Assembly: GCA_003024175.1 (NCBI GenBank)
Contig: MDYQ01000050.1
Location: forward strand, 62,001 to 126,000
Direction of reading: 5' to 3'
Source of the DNA: Planoprotostelium fungivorum
Taxonomy: Eukaryota > Evosea > Variosea > Cavosteliida > Cavosteliaceae
DNA length: 64,000 nt
Positions 34,882 through 46,800 of this stretch are shown in pieces. Position numbers and translations under genes: made by a program. The notes under the pieces were generated by a model that did not search any database, had not been told where the DNA came from, and saw only the letters and a program-made list of their open reading frames with translations. Every line of letters starts with the position of its first letter. Positions within the stretch are counted from its first letter, which is position 1.

Positions 34882-35150
34882 TGATGAGATCATGTATATA
34901 CGAAGAACATGTAGACGACGAGACATCGTTCGAGGCCGATATTATCATTTAATGAAGAGAGTACTGTTTGTTGGTTTCTCTTCTTGATGTGATGTGACTC
35001 CTTCATCTTTTCACCACACCATGCACGGGCTCACATGTGCAAACCTCTTTAGAACGTTTCGCTCACTCATCCTCATTCAAGATCTCTAATGACGAGGAAC
35101 AGATGATGGCTGAGCGAACGAGCTTGAATCGTCGCATTTATTTTTCATAT

Positions 35151-36695
35151 TTAAAGAGGGTATCTCTCTTCGTTGTTGGTTCCATATGTCGTAGAATCTC
35201 CAACCTCTTCTTCCTCTCTCAACTGGGAGTATTCACCCCCCGTGGCAGGTGTTTCAGAGACAACGTTTACGTTTCTCATGTGAGGCAGCACGGACACGAT
35301 GACGATGAGATAGATGAGATGGAAGCCACGTAAGAAGGGGGTCCAGAGGAAGTTTGTCTTCCATAGAGAGAGGTCGCCGTATCTGACGTCATCATTAGGT
35401 AGATGTCTTTACAAAGATGCATGATGGCGTGTGTGCGATCGATGACCACCACGATTCGATGAGATCATCACATGAAAAGGGCGATGAACAGGAGAAGAGT
35501 AGAGATGGCGGCTAAACTCAATAGAGACCAGGCAAAGATGAACATGCCTCGGTTCCTCTCAGACTGGCTCCTCTTCAGATATTCGAGCCAAGTCAAGCCG
35601 AGCTGTCCGTGATGTCAACATGATGAGTCTGATGAAGGGTGTAGGAGAAGAGAGGCTCACGATGATGGCGATGTATACGAGGGCGGGGAGAATCCACATG
35701 GCAGCAGTTGCAGCTAAGACATTGCCTCCGGCATGCTGTGCCCTCTCATGTTGCCAGAGATAGAATCCGATGCAAAAGACACAGAGGAGAACGATAGAGA
35801 TGAGGATTCTGACGTCGCGTCTGTGATGATGAGTCGATTACATCATGTGATTCGGATGGGATCATCTGACCTGACTGTGATCTTTTGTTCAGAAACGGAA
35901 TCCTTAGAGGTCCAAAGGTTCGATATAGACAGCGAGAAGAGGCTGAAATAAGTGAAAGCCATCAGAACTGCCATGCCCGCAGATTCCGCCATGATAAAGA
36001 AATAGAACCATCCCCGTGTCGATTCCACTGAAGAGAGTGAAGGAGATTGGTCATCATCGTGTTTCAAATGATGTGATTGAGATGACATGTCATGGAAAAG
36101 ATACAGAGACGATAGTGCCCCGTCGAATTCTGTTCTTTGAAGAGGGCGATGCCCAAGATGTGCTCCATGATGGCCGATGTGAAGACGATGATGATGGTGA
36201 TGCAGACACTGCTCTTGAGAGGTAGGTGACTCTGTCTGAAGAAATAGACAAAGAGGGCAATAGAACATATGTAAAAAGCCAAGAGGAAAGAGTGGACGGC
36301 CTGAATTCTTTAGATGGGTACGAACGATGATGGGACACACGATGAACGGTGCGTCCTCTCCTGCCAAATAACCGTAGACACTCCTCATGGCAATTTGTCC
36401 CTCTAACGACAGAGTTCCATCGATTCCGGTCTCATCATGGCACCTGATGATATTCGATGGTGTCTTCCGTAACGGAACGATAGATGATGGAGACTCACGC
36501 TACCAGATAAGTCTCGTAATAATCCGTGTTTGTGATATCGATCGACTGAATGTAGAGTGAGTGTGAAGAGGATCGGTGGAGAGATGATGATGGAGATCTC
36601 ACGTGATGGAGTGATGCGGTGTCGTTGATGGAGAGATAGTCTGACGAATCAAGAGTTAAATTGATATGCCAGCTCGCATGCCAGCTGTAGATCAC
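35151..36695 (-). CDS. GOST-type seven-helix membrane protein (GPR107/TMEM87-like)
   Basis: At least eight exons; the 5' end is unresolved. An N-terminal lumenal part (INLTLDSSDYL, GTLSLEGQIAMRSVYGYLAGEDAP) leads into seven hydrophobic helices: FYICSIALFVYFF, CITIIIVFTSAIM, FFIMAESAGMAVLMAF, ISIVLLCVFCIGFYLW, AAMWILPALVYIAIIV, SLLSLAAISTLLLFIALF and FHLIYLIVIVSVLPHM. LWKTNFLWTPFLRG before helix 7 and a short acidic tail match the GOST group, which acts in Golgi and endosomal traffic. Splicing an intron inside helix 6 is needed to avoid an early stop at 35468. AATAAA follows the stop. Confidence 0.6.
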
Positions 36696-36903
36696 CTGAT
36701 CTCGATGTCAATCATCGTAAAGATTTGTGATGGCTGGTAGTGAGGGAGTGGATACTCACTAAACTAGAATTGTATACTGCACGGCCCAATGTATGGCAGG
36801 TACCTCTGTCTAATAGATCTTTCGTGCAGCAGAGGTGGTCCTAACATGGTTGAATACGATCACAGATCTCGCCGTGTGTGGATGATTTGTTCACTTTTGA
36901 TCC

Positions 36904-37135
36904 ATGCACAATGCCAAGTCCATCTTCTGTGTCGCGCTGTCTGTGCTTCTGATCCAATGTCAACACATACAAGTCAAGGCTGATAATATGCCCGCTGTGA
37001 ATCGAATGTCGTATGGTCACGTTAACTGAGAGGGGTTAGATTCATACAGAAGATGATAGCCCACGATCAATGTCAACAGATGCCGAACCATTGTCACTCA
37101 AGAGGGCGGGCGGATCATCTGCATATATACCTTGA
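36904..37135 (+). CDS. Candidate secreted peptide precursor
   Basis: Two exons with a 35-nt GT-AG intron give 65 residues. The start MHNAKSIFCVALSVLLIQC has the n-, h- and c-regions of a signal peptide. An acidic middle (EDDSPRSMSTDAEPLSL) is followed by a dibasic KR and a short end AGGSSAYIP, the layout of a processed peptide. No family is known to me; composition alone supports it. Confidence 0.35.
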
Positions 37136-37206
37136 CCGCTTTCCCACTGTGTACCTCCTAGTAGCTTCATCTTTTCAATCTTTTTGTATTGCAATATCTC
37201 ACCCTA

Positions 37207-37683
37207 TGATGCCTCAAGTTCCAGATCGAAGCTTCCACAAAGACAACGAACAGGAGGAAGAAGATGAAACAGGTCCGACCCATTCTCTCCGATGAACGAA
37301 ATGCTTTTGGACACGAAAATGTCAAATGTGTCTACAAACCATTTATACCTATATTTTCATCCATCCATGGTATTCGAACAACGCCATCAAGATCATCGCA
37401 TCACCGTCATCACCTTCCAGCATCCAGCGTGTGATATCACGACAGTCCCCCACTGGACTCCATCTCTGATGAGTCATGGAAGGATGCAATCATCCTTCTC
37501 TCTGATCTGCGAAGTCGTTCCTGCGAAGTCGGGTTTCAATACGCTGACATAATCCTCCCCGACTTGTTTCCGTTGCTTCCTCACGATGGAATCTCAGAGA
37601 ATGAACCTTGGTTGTCAGCGTGCTCACCTCACCTCTTCAGACGTACTCTCTCATACCTGTGGAACTTTGGCACCCATAGATGA
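37207..37683 (+). CDS. Candidate gene, unresolved splicing
   Basis: An acidic first piece (NEQEEEDETG) and a long open last piece with convincing composition (SWKDAIILLSDLRSRSCEVG; PDLFPLLPHDG; TLSYLWNFGTHR, then stop). I could not find a consistent intron between them. Family not recognised. Confidence 0.25.
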
Positions 37684-37890
37684 CTGCCAGCTGCAATCGC
37701 GAGATCTGCAAGGGTAAGCCTTAACCTCAAGTGGAGTTCAAAGGAGAAGAAAACTTGGACAAAGGTGGTTCCTGTGCTGTGCGGAAGAATGCCAAGATGT
37801 TTGGCTGACACCACCATAGCGATATAAAGAACAGAACTGCAACCTACCCGCAGCATGAGAAGGTCTAACAGCACAAACACCTCCAGTGCC

Positions 37891-39906
37891 ATGAGTTCGG
37901 CATCATCCTACACTTCCGACCTGATCTCGGTGAGTGGGTCTGAGACATAACGCATGAAAACATGTTCTGATGGAAGATAGAGCGTTCGTAATGGAGATTT
38001 CGCGACTGTCGAAGACTTCCTGCAGAATCTTGATGTCGATCAGTGGCCCCTCTTTGCAGATGTCCTCTTTAGCTACTGCGACGAGACAGACCTGTGGCCC
38101 CTCCTGTCATGGGTGGCAGATCGAGCTGCCTCACGAGCTCAAGCCAAGATGCTCGATCTGAAGACAGACTTTACGGATATGATCGTCAATCGCCTCGGGT
38201 ACAGTGACAGAGTCGTTCACTTTCAGAGACGTCACATGATACCATTCCACAAGGAGGCAGCCGAATCCGCTCTCACGTACGAGGTGGGTTGTAGACACAG
38301 CACTCCATCACCAACACGAATCATCAGAGTTTGAGCGGAAACGAGAGAGATGAAGAGGTCTGCCGATTACTGGCGAGATTCTTTGAGAATCTGATCGAAA
38401 GCATGGCGTACTGTCCTCTGTGAGTGAACATCACATCACATTCAGCCAACTCGAATACAGTCCCCTCCGTCGCGTTTCATCGAGGTCGAGATCCAAGATG
38501 GGTTTCGGACCTGAAGTCTTGGGCGGACAGCTGTGTCGATTACTGACATGGAACATGGTCCCCATCGTGAGAGATCCCTCTTCCATCGATCTCGATGAGG
38601 GTCCAGGTAATCCAAGATCTCATCTTCTAATCATCATCGACATTGACCATCACGACACTGGATTGACTCTTCTCAGAGACTCGCACTGCGATCCATCAGA
38701 CATTATTAGAGGACTGCTGCAAAGCCATCATCAACATGTGTCGTCAGAAGGCCTCACCTCCCTCGGAGCCATACAAGACCCTCTACGAAACATGGAACAA
38801 GCCTCTCAACGATGGAATGAACATCCTAAACTGCCCGACAGAAGTCGCCATGGCCGTGAAGATCATGACAGCTCAGGTGCATCATCAACTCCATGTCTTC
38901 TTATCTTCGATCTCGTTGTCTGCACGTCTTGAGCGTTTCCATCCTACGATCTCTCATCATCTACATCACATGCATCATCTCACGTCCAAAAGGTGAAACC
39001 CAATGAGAAAGCCATCAAGAAGGAGGAAGAGAAGTTTCAGAGATACATCAACGGTTTAGACGACAGTCACATGACGATCCACACCGCCATCAGCGTGAGT
39101 CCATGCCGATGATGCAGACTCTCAACGCCATCAGATGCACGAGAATTTCACGGCACTGAAGGAAAAGTTGGTCGATAAAAGATGGAAGAAGACGAAGGAG
39201 AGCGAAGGAGTCGTCCTCTATACCGCGAACCTCTCGGTGAGATGACAACGATGATGGAGTTTACATCTGATGATGAGATCAGGGTGTGTCCGCTCGTATC
39301 ACCTTCTCGACTGCAGGAGACATAGAGACTGTGACGCAGAGGATCATTAAGAGCCTCTTCACCAAATACAACGTCAGTCCATCACCATCATCATCGCAAT
39401 CACGAGTTGACACGTCTCAGGATTACAACGTCCAAGTGTTGACACCTTACCACTGTCTGACTACCTTCCGTAAAGACCTTCCGTTTCCCTTCTCCCCTCG
39501 TTTCACCAGCTCACACATCAGATGCGAGGTGACCGATAAAGAAGGCATCGTCCTCGTGGAAGATGAAGACGTGACGCCAACACCTTCCGGACACCAGAGG
39601 GCCATCATGCAAAGTGAACATCATCACACGTCACATCGTCCATCTTGATCTTCTTCGTGTGATGAGTCGTTGACGATAGACAGTCTGTGGTGCTCACATC
39701 GTCATCGGAAAGAAGGGACTCGTTGATGTAGACCTCATGATCCACTCCGATTTGTGTGGCAGCGTCCCTCAATGGGTGAGTTGAGAGAAGGGGAGAAGAG
39801 TTGATGGAGAGAACAGGTGATGAACATGCAGAATAAGGGTGTTGGAAAGATGTTGGTGTGGACGGCGAAGCAAGTAGAGAACAAAACGGGAGCGGTTGGG
39901 TGTTAG
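37891..39906 (+). CDS. START-like domain protein with helical N-terminal half
   Basis: About ten exons, roughly 470 residues. The N-terminal half is helical and aromatic-rich (VEDFLQNLDVDQWPLFADVL; WPLLSWVADRAASRAQAKM; GGQLCRLLTWNMVPI). The C-terminal ~190 residues resemble a START lipid-binding domain: VVLYTANLSGVSARITFS, VLTPYHCLTTFRKDLPFPFS, GIVLVEDEDV, HIVIGKKGLVDVDLMIHSDLCGS-type beta strands, and a final helix (MNMQNKGVGKMLVW). The N-terminal half may be a small-GTPase regulator fold, but I cannot show that. Exon 1 (MSSASSYTSDLIS) joins exon 2 in phase 0. A 2H phosphoesterase gene starts 40 bp after the stop. Confidence 0.5.
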
Positions 39907-39946
39907 ATAAAAGTTTTATGATTTGAGCTCGTGAGGTGATCGATCC

Positions 39947-40591
39947 ATGATGCGACCGCGATTTGAATTAAAAATTTTTGGGCTACATCAGATGCTGGCA
40001 TCGACCGAATCAACTGTAAAGAACTACACCCTGTGGCTCTGTCCGAAAGATCACTCCTCTCCTCTGTACCACCTTGTCAGGGACATTGCAAGAGATGCAT
40101 CTCTTCCTGCATTCGCATTCCACGTCACCCTACTAGGATCCAATCACCTTCCATCCGAATACATCGGTCAATTGGATCGATTGATCGAAGTCATCAGAAG
40201 AGGAGTGACGAAGTGGAAGGAGCGAGGACGCTCTGATCTCTCCGTCCGCTTCAATGCGGTGAGATCAGGTGTTGATCATCACGGACAGTATTCGGGACCT
40301 ACGATCGACGTCAAAGAGGATGGACCATTGATGGAAATGTTCGACATCATCACAACACAGCTGGGTTTAGAGACTGTCCCTACCTATCGACCACACGCTT
40401 CGTTGTGTTACGGTTTGAAGAATGAAATGAGGGAGCCATTATTGGATGTGTGGAAGAAAGAGGGCAAGATCACCCCAACAGTTGAGGGATGTAGCGTCGC
40501 GGGAGAAGAAGGCTTCACGGCCTGCATCGTCGTCATGCAAGGGAGAGGTGGTTTCGCAAGTTGGGAGGAGAGATACCGAATGGACATCTGA
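39947..40591 (+). CDS. 2H phosphoesterase, cyclic nucleotide phosphodiesterase-like
   Basis: Intronless, 214 residues. Two H-x-T/S-x motifs define the 2H fold: FHVTLLG at about residue 60 and YRPHASLCYG at about residue 145. The opening (NYTLWLCPKDHSSPLYHLV) matches the 'cyclic phosphodiesterase-like' branch that opens ADP-ribose 1'',2''-cyclic phosphate or 2',3'-cyclic nucleotides in tRNA-splicing clean-up. Both catalytic histidines are present. Absence of introns in a gene-dense, intron-rich region is notable. The codon after the first ATG is also ATG; either may be used. Confidence 0.85.
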   Translation: MMRPRFELKIFGLHQMLASTESTVKNYTLWLCPKDHSSPLYHLVRDIARDASLPAFAFHVTLLGSNHLPSEYIGQLDRLIEVIRRGVTKWKERGRSDLSVRFNAVRSGVDHHGQYSGPTIDVKEDGPLMEMFDIITTQLGLETVPTYRPHASLCYGLKNEMREPLLDVWKKEGKITPTVEGCSVAGEEGFTACIVVMQGRGGFASWEERYRMDI

Positions 40592-41071
40592 AGCGTTATA
40601 AACCCTAAATCCGTTGTACGATCGCGTCACGCCTTCTCCACCTTCACCTTGAAATGCGTTCAGAGATGAACGATAGATAAAATAGAATAAATGAAGATGT
40701 TAGGATACGTATCCAACTTCCATAGAAATGATCCTACATCAGCCGAGATCGGAGCGAGAGATGAAGACCTCCGACCTCGGTCGTCCACCCCGAGTCCCCG
40801 ATCTGGCACCAGCACCTCCACCACATCTTCCATCTCTTCTTCAGCATCTCTCTCATCATCTGATCAGCATCGCCGTTGTGGGGTGACTATTTTGATCACA
40901 TCGGTATTTGACATCTTCAGCTTCGGAAGTCGGAGGCAATTTGCGGAAATTCCCGGCAATTCAAGCTCCTACCGCGGCTGATGGCGGCAGTTATCGAACG
41001 ATCATATTTGAGAAGAGGGCCGTGCCAGACCACACACCGACACACAGTCAGACAGATAGACACACAGAAGC
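40592..41071. other. Intergenic; low-complexity open frame rejected
   Basis: 480 bp with one T-rich element copy in reverse sense (AATAAAATAGAATAAA, 40678-40693) just after the phosphoesterase gene, perhaps serving as its poly(A) signal. A Ser-rich open frame at 40691-40981 lacks support. Confidence 0.35.
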
Positions 41072-41326
41072 ATGGTCATTGCAGAGCAACCATCGAGATT
41101 GAGAGGAGTATCATTGGATCAAGTGAGGAGAGCGTTGAGAGAAGAGAGACCCATGGAGGCCATTCTGAGGGAGGACGGCTACGAACCGACACAGTTCCAA
41201 CATCATGTTAATTCGGGGAACCTATCGAAGAGCCCATCACAAGAATCAACAACGGCGCCTATGACCGTGCAGAGCAGCACAGGCAAGCACAAGAGGCTGA
41301 GTCAGCTGTTTCATAGACATTCGTAA
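41072..41326 (+). CDS. Candidate small protein
   Basis: Intronless, 84 residues, basic. The first half is predicted helical (SLDQVRRALREERPMEAIL), the second is Ser/Thr-rich, ending KRLSQLFHRHS. No family recognised; could be the last exon of a longer gene. Confidence 0.3.
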   Translation: MVIAEQPSRLRGVSLDQVRRALREERPMEAILREDGYEPTQFQHHVNSGNLSKSPSQESTTAPMTVQSSTGKHKRLSQLFHRHS

Positions 41327-41517
41327 AGCGATGGAGATGGAAGATGTTGGATCAAACATTGGAAGAGTTGAACTCTGTCCATTCAAACATGCAACCCCCA
41401 GGTTTCTCATAAATTATTATTGAACTCTTCTCCTCTTCGTATTCTCAAACTAACTTTCTCCAGAATGTGTGATTCATAATCACCAATGCATCTTTATACA
41501 TTAAACCCATCTTCCCA

Positions 41518-43839
41518 TCATCCACTGATCTCCAGCTTCTTGATGAGACGAGTCGTAAACGATTTGAGTTGAGGAGAGCACCACATGGTGTGGTGATACC
41601 ATTCGTTCGAGAACCACCATGGGTCGGTGTACTGCCCCAAGAGCTCGTCTAGAGAGAGAGGCAGAGCTGCCGAGAAACAAGGGTAGTTGTGAATTTGACT
41701 GGGCTCAGATGGCTCAGTGAACATCCGGATGAGGCCATTAGAAGGCTTGAAGACGGTCTTGGGTGGGTTTCGCTTGAAGATGGAGACTGACCACGGAAGT
41801 AACAGGGGGACCTATTGGAACGGCCGTGAGAGATGTGTGATGGCGAACGTCATGCATTTTGAATGACGATCGATGATGGATGGGATAGATCCATTGATAC
41901 ACACCTGGCTGTTGATTGATGTGAAAAGAATGTCATCAAAGGGATAATTCGTAATAAATTCCCTCTCATCTTCTGGTTTCGTCTGTCTATAGAGCTCCTC
42001 GGTGTGTGTCACTCATCGTCTCAGATGATCATCTCTCACCATAACTTCCTTCACTTTGATTCGTATCTCAGCCTTCCATGCAATCTCAGGCTCACTCGTA
42101 GTCTCTCCATCTTGTCTAAAACATTCCGTGAAGAAAAGGAGAAGATTTGTCTTCATCTGTTTGGCATCGAAACATTCTTCCATCATCTCAGTCACCTGTC
42201 GAATTAAGAGGCTGTCGTACGAATAAAATAGAATAAAATGATTTCGAAATATCCTTCTCCTCACGTCTCTGGGGTCCATCTTGGCGATTCGATCGAGAGT
42301 GTCATCCGATGTCTGTCTCTTCATTAGTATTGTGATGAGAGGATGATGAGACCACCTTTGTGTTTCTGGCGGACACACGGATGATGTCGGGTGCATGACT
42401 TCTGATCTCGTCTGCAGTGATGTTCAAGTCTTTCAACAATTGTTCGGACATCAAACTGTGCCGAGTCAGAATTTCATCATGGACCCGTCCCACCGAATGG
42501 CATTCAATCCTCCCCCAGAGGCCCGCTGCACCTTGTCTTGATCATCCAAGAACTTTAATTTCTCTTCCACATACTCTGTCGCGTGAATGTCTCGTGGGTT
42601 CTGAAGCGGAGTGAGATCATGTGATATCTTTGGACATCTGCATGTGACCCACTTCGTACAGTTTTTGTGCTGCCATATCAGAGAGAGAAGGGATTTTACG
42701 TCTCAGATGAGGTGGTGTCACCAATTCGACGAGTTGGAGGATGTCTTCGAGGCGGAGGAGACGCTTGATGTCTTCGTGTTTTCTGTTATACTTGGAGATG
42801 TAATAGAAGATGCCAGACAGACCGACAGAGTATGGACCTCCACTGTGTTGTGTGATTACCTTGATGGAATGCAGAAATCGTAAGATTCAGATGGATGATT
42901 CACCTCGAGAGATATTCTGGGTCGTCACTCTTATCGTAAGAGAATATCACGTTCGTGTCGCCATTCTTTGCTTTCAATGAAATCTGCGAATCATCAGAGA
43001 GACCTCCACTGATTCAGCTCACTTCTACCGTTACAGGTCCGGCTTCCTTGGTGTTGGCACCTGTGCTGTCGCCCATGTGTGATGTGGTTGAATTGTGGCC
43101 TCAAATGTTTGAGCCACTACGTCATCTTCTGGGAAATGTCCACAGCTCAAGGTCATCTAGATGCTTCAATTCATCGCCTACTCTGTCTGAGAGGGACTGA
43201 ACTCCATGTTGAACTCACATTCCAAGAGAAGACGTGAGTGAAATGCCATCGACACGTTTCGCCGTGATCCATCTTCATGAACCAACAATTTTGATTTCCA
43301 ACGTCGCGATAGACCTTCACTATGGTTCGTGTTGAAGAAGTGCCTTCTTCAATGAAATCGACCTTTAGAGAGCCGCGGAGCTGGGAACTCCTCTGCCCAT
43401 GACATGCTCAAACAACAATAAACAAGGATGGAGATTATTCGAAATATTGCTGAGGCCTTTAACGACAGAGAACTCACAGATCATTGGTCCTCATGCTGCT
43501 GACCTCTCTGTCACCTCACATGGTCGACGATGAGCTGGAAAGCTTCATTGTTGTAGACAAGGAGGTTGCTGTTCCCGAAAACACAGGCCAGCATCAGCAC
43601 GAGGCTTTTCGACCCCCACTCGCGCGAAAGCAGGTGGAGGAATATGTTTTATAGACTCCCTCTGTCGTTCTTCCTCTTTCCATCGACAGCCGAGATTGAA
43701 CTGTATAGGGAGTCCACCACATTTTAATGAGCAAGCGGAATCGTGCTCTTCCAACGTTTCCAGAAGCAAATTCAACGGGTGGGTTTCCTAAATGCAAAGA
43801 CATATATATGACCAGCAATCTTTGAGGATCGTGATTCAT
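41518..43839 (-). CDS. Large multi-exon gene, unrecognised
   Basis: At least nine exons have coding character in one direction: VDFIEEGTSSTRTIVKVYRD, HGETCRWHFTHVFSWN, NVIFSYDKSDDPEYLSR, LLRLEDILQLVELVTPPHLR, IHATEYVEEKLKFLDDQ, LLKDLNITADEIRSHAPDII, MMEECFDAKQMKTNLLLFF, REFITNYPFDDILFTSINSQ and the final exon with LDELLGQYTDPWWFSNEWYH, ending KKLEISG. Most joins are in phase. The 5' exons (43545-43839) are ambiguous in frame. I do not recognise any domain. An intron at 42190-42240 carries the T-rich element in sense orientation. It is divergent from the RasGEF gene, whose ATG is only about 30 bp away. Confidence 0.5.
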
Positions 43840-43870
43840 TTTGTCTTTAGAGGACGATGCAACGGAGAAT

Positions 43871-46800
43871 ATGGAGGAAGAAACTATGAACAATTCTGCA
43901 ACTGACGCTTCGGCTCGAGCTGCAAGAGCGGTCGAGGTAAGTCGCGTGATGGTGTCACCGTCTCTATCCCTACGTCCTTTTTACCCTCCTCGTCATCCAT
44001 ACCTGCAAATCGATCGTCCAATTTAATCCTCGATTTCACATAACGCAACCACGTCATCCTTCTTTCGCTCCCTTCTTTCGTCTATCTATCACTTCCCTCC
44101 GCTTCACATCGGTTCCATCTGCTCAACCCATCGTATGACATGATCTCAGGAATTCGAACGCCGAGAGCTTCCACCACTCCCCAACAAACCGAGACAATTG
44201 AGACGTCCAACGGCCCCCAGACCCTCCCCTCTACGCAAGAGCCCATCATCCGGATGGCTGCAGGTGTGCACACCTTTTATTTCCTTTTATTTCCTTTTCC
44301 ACCACCGTATCGACGCTGCGAGCAGAGAGAAATGGAAGAAGAAGAGAACGCCTCCAGCGAGGCGAAGCTCAACCTTCCAAAATCACCCAAAATGAAAGAG
44401 ACCGCACCAGGGTCACCCGGCATACGCCAGTCGAAGAGTCACGAGGCCATCGCTTCCCTCGTCAAGCAATCTGTAGAGGTGACGTCACACAGTCCACGTC
44501 CGAGATATTAAAGAGGGTAGAACGGACTCATGCAGTCGGCCTCATCAGACAACCCAGTCGCCCGCGATCCGGACTCGTTAGACATGGCTGAGTTTCAGAA
44601 GAGGGCCATCTTGTCCATCGTCAGGGGACGTTCAGTCATCGTCGATTTAGACAAGGTACCCGCCAATCGAGACGAGAAGAACAACGATTTCATGTTCAAG
44701 AGTGTCGACACGGTCAGCAAGGAGAGTCTGTTCGAGAGCGTCATGCAGAGCTCGAATCCAGCCAGTGAGTTTCGTTTCTCATCATCGTTGATGTGATGGA
44801 TGATGTGTGTGATGCGTCCGTTGATTCACATCACATCGAGATGACATCATCGATTTGTCTATTCGCTCAACGGTGACAGATGATCCCTTCTTAAGGCCTT
44901 TCTTGTTGGTCCACAGACAATTCACTGATTCATTTGAACTGGTCCACTTTCTGTACAAGAGATACATGTTAGATTCTCCCAACGCCACGACAGACCGTAC
45001 AAAGTGAGAAATTCACATTCCTATTCCAACTATCTACATGTACACATTCGAATTACATCTGACCATCTACATATACACATTCGAATTACATCTGACCATC
45101 TACATATACACAGTAGAACTATATTTCTATATCTATATATACACAGTAGAATCACATAGATGGGTCATCGGCTGAACTTGAAATCGCAGGGTCTTGGAGA
45201 TATTGAAAGTGTGGATCAATCTGAACAAGGAAGATCTGGAAGACATTCGAATTCGAGTTCTCTTGTCGACGTGGCATTGCACGCTCATCAATTCGAGCAG
45301 AGCCAACGACACAAAATGGGCCGACACCATTCGATTGTGCTGGGATCAACCTCACGTGAGTTTCATTGGATTACGACGGTCTCATTCGATTGCGGCGGCT
45401 TCGTTGATGGAGTATGGAGGGAATTTGACGGAAATTTCAGGAAGAATCGAGAGATCTGACGCCGACGATTCAGAGGAACATCGGATCGAAAGAGAGTAAA
45501 AAGGTATTTCATTATTCTTTTCGTTTTGAATCCATCTACAACGATCCAGGTCCTCAAGTTGAAAGACCACGAATTTACCGAGAAAATTCCAGAGTTCTAC
45601 CTCGCGTGTCAGGTGTGTACCCCTCACCCTGCGACATCTCGACGATACGTCAAGACATCTTCGTGACCCATTCGAACAGATGACCGCCCTCGAATTCGAG
45701 TTCTACGAGAGAATCGACATCAATGATCTACTCAAGAAAGATTGGCACAAGAACACGACTTCTCTCTGTCCAGCCAGAGACCACTTCAACAAGGTGACGG
45801 TTCGTTGTAGATGGAGGGTTGACGGGTTGTAGATGGTGCAGTGGATCGCCACGGAGGTGATGTCGCAGTCGCATAACAGTCAGAGGGTCACTCTCGTCAA
45901 CAAGTTTGTCAAGATCGCAGATGTGAGACATCTATCACTTTCACTCATCTCAACACGTTCCTATTCTACATCTCATCTTCACATTGTTTATCGATTTTAT
46001 ATTTTATCTTTCACTCGACCAGATGTAGAAATGATTTTATTTCCATTTATTTCTACATCCGTGGACCAATGATTCTGATCGTATCAGGTTCTGATGCGAT
46101 TGAATAACTTCAATGGAGTGATGGAAATCTATCAAGCTCTCACTCTTCCTGCCATCGCCAGATTATCTCGGCTGTGGAAGGTGAGTGTACAAGTGGCACG
46201 TTGTAGATTGACGTGAATCAGAAAATATCGACGGAAGCCAAGTCCTCGTGGAGCACCATCGAGAGCGTGATGAAGAGAGACAGCGAGGGAAAATGGGCCG
46301 TCTACAACTCGCTCATCCGAAAGGCAGACGGTTGTCTCATCCCCTGTCTGTGTGAGTACCATCTACATCGTTGTAGATAAGTCTATTTTTTCTTCCCGCG
46401 TCATACTCTAATTGATAGACAAACTCTTCCTCTTTCACCTGATCAAATCATGATGACACATCGCTTTATTTTATTTTATTTGACTTGATGCAGACATAGT
46501 CATGTCAGAGATGGAGGAGATCGACAAGAGTTTCTCACATGATGACACAATGTTCAACTATAACAAGATCACAGCCCTTGGAGAAATCGTAGAATCATTC
46601 AGGAGGCATCAGACCATTCAGTACAACATCTCTAGGGACAGAAGGGTACAGACTTTCCTCAAGGAACAAGTGAGTGATGATGATGATGATGACCGACTGA
46701 TGATGATCGCGATGATGATGGCTGACGACGTGTGGCAGGTGAGAGTGGAGTCCAGCCGTAAATTATCCGCTCTATCTCAGAGATACGAGCCCGCTGGTGG

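Noticed and set aside
35468-35470. Stop codon as the end of the seven-helix membrane protein
   Set aside because: It lies within an intron; splicing continues the sixth helix and adds the seventh helix and tail, ending at 35151.
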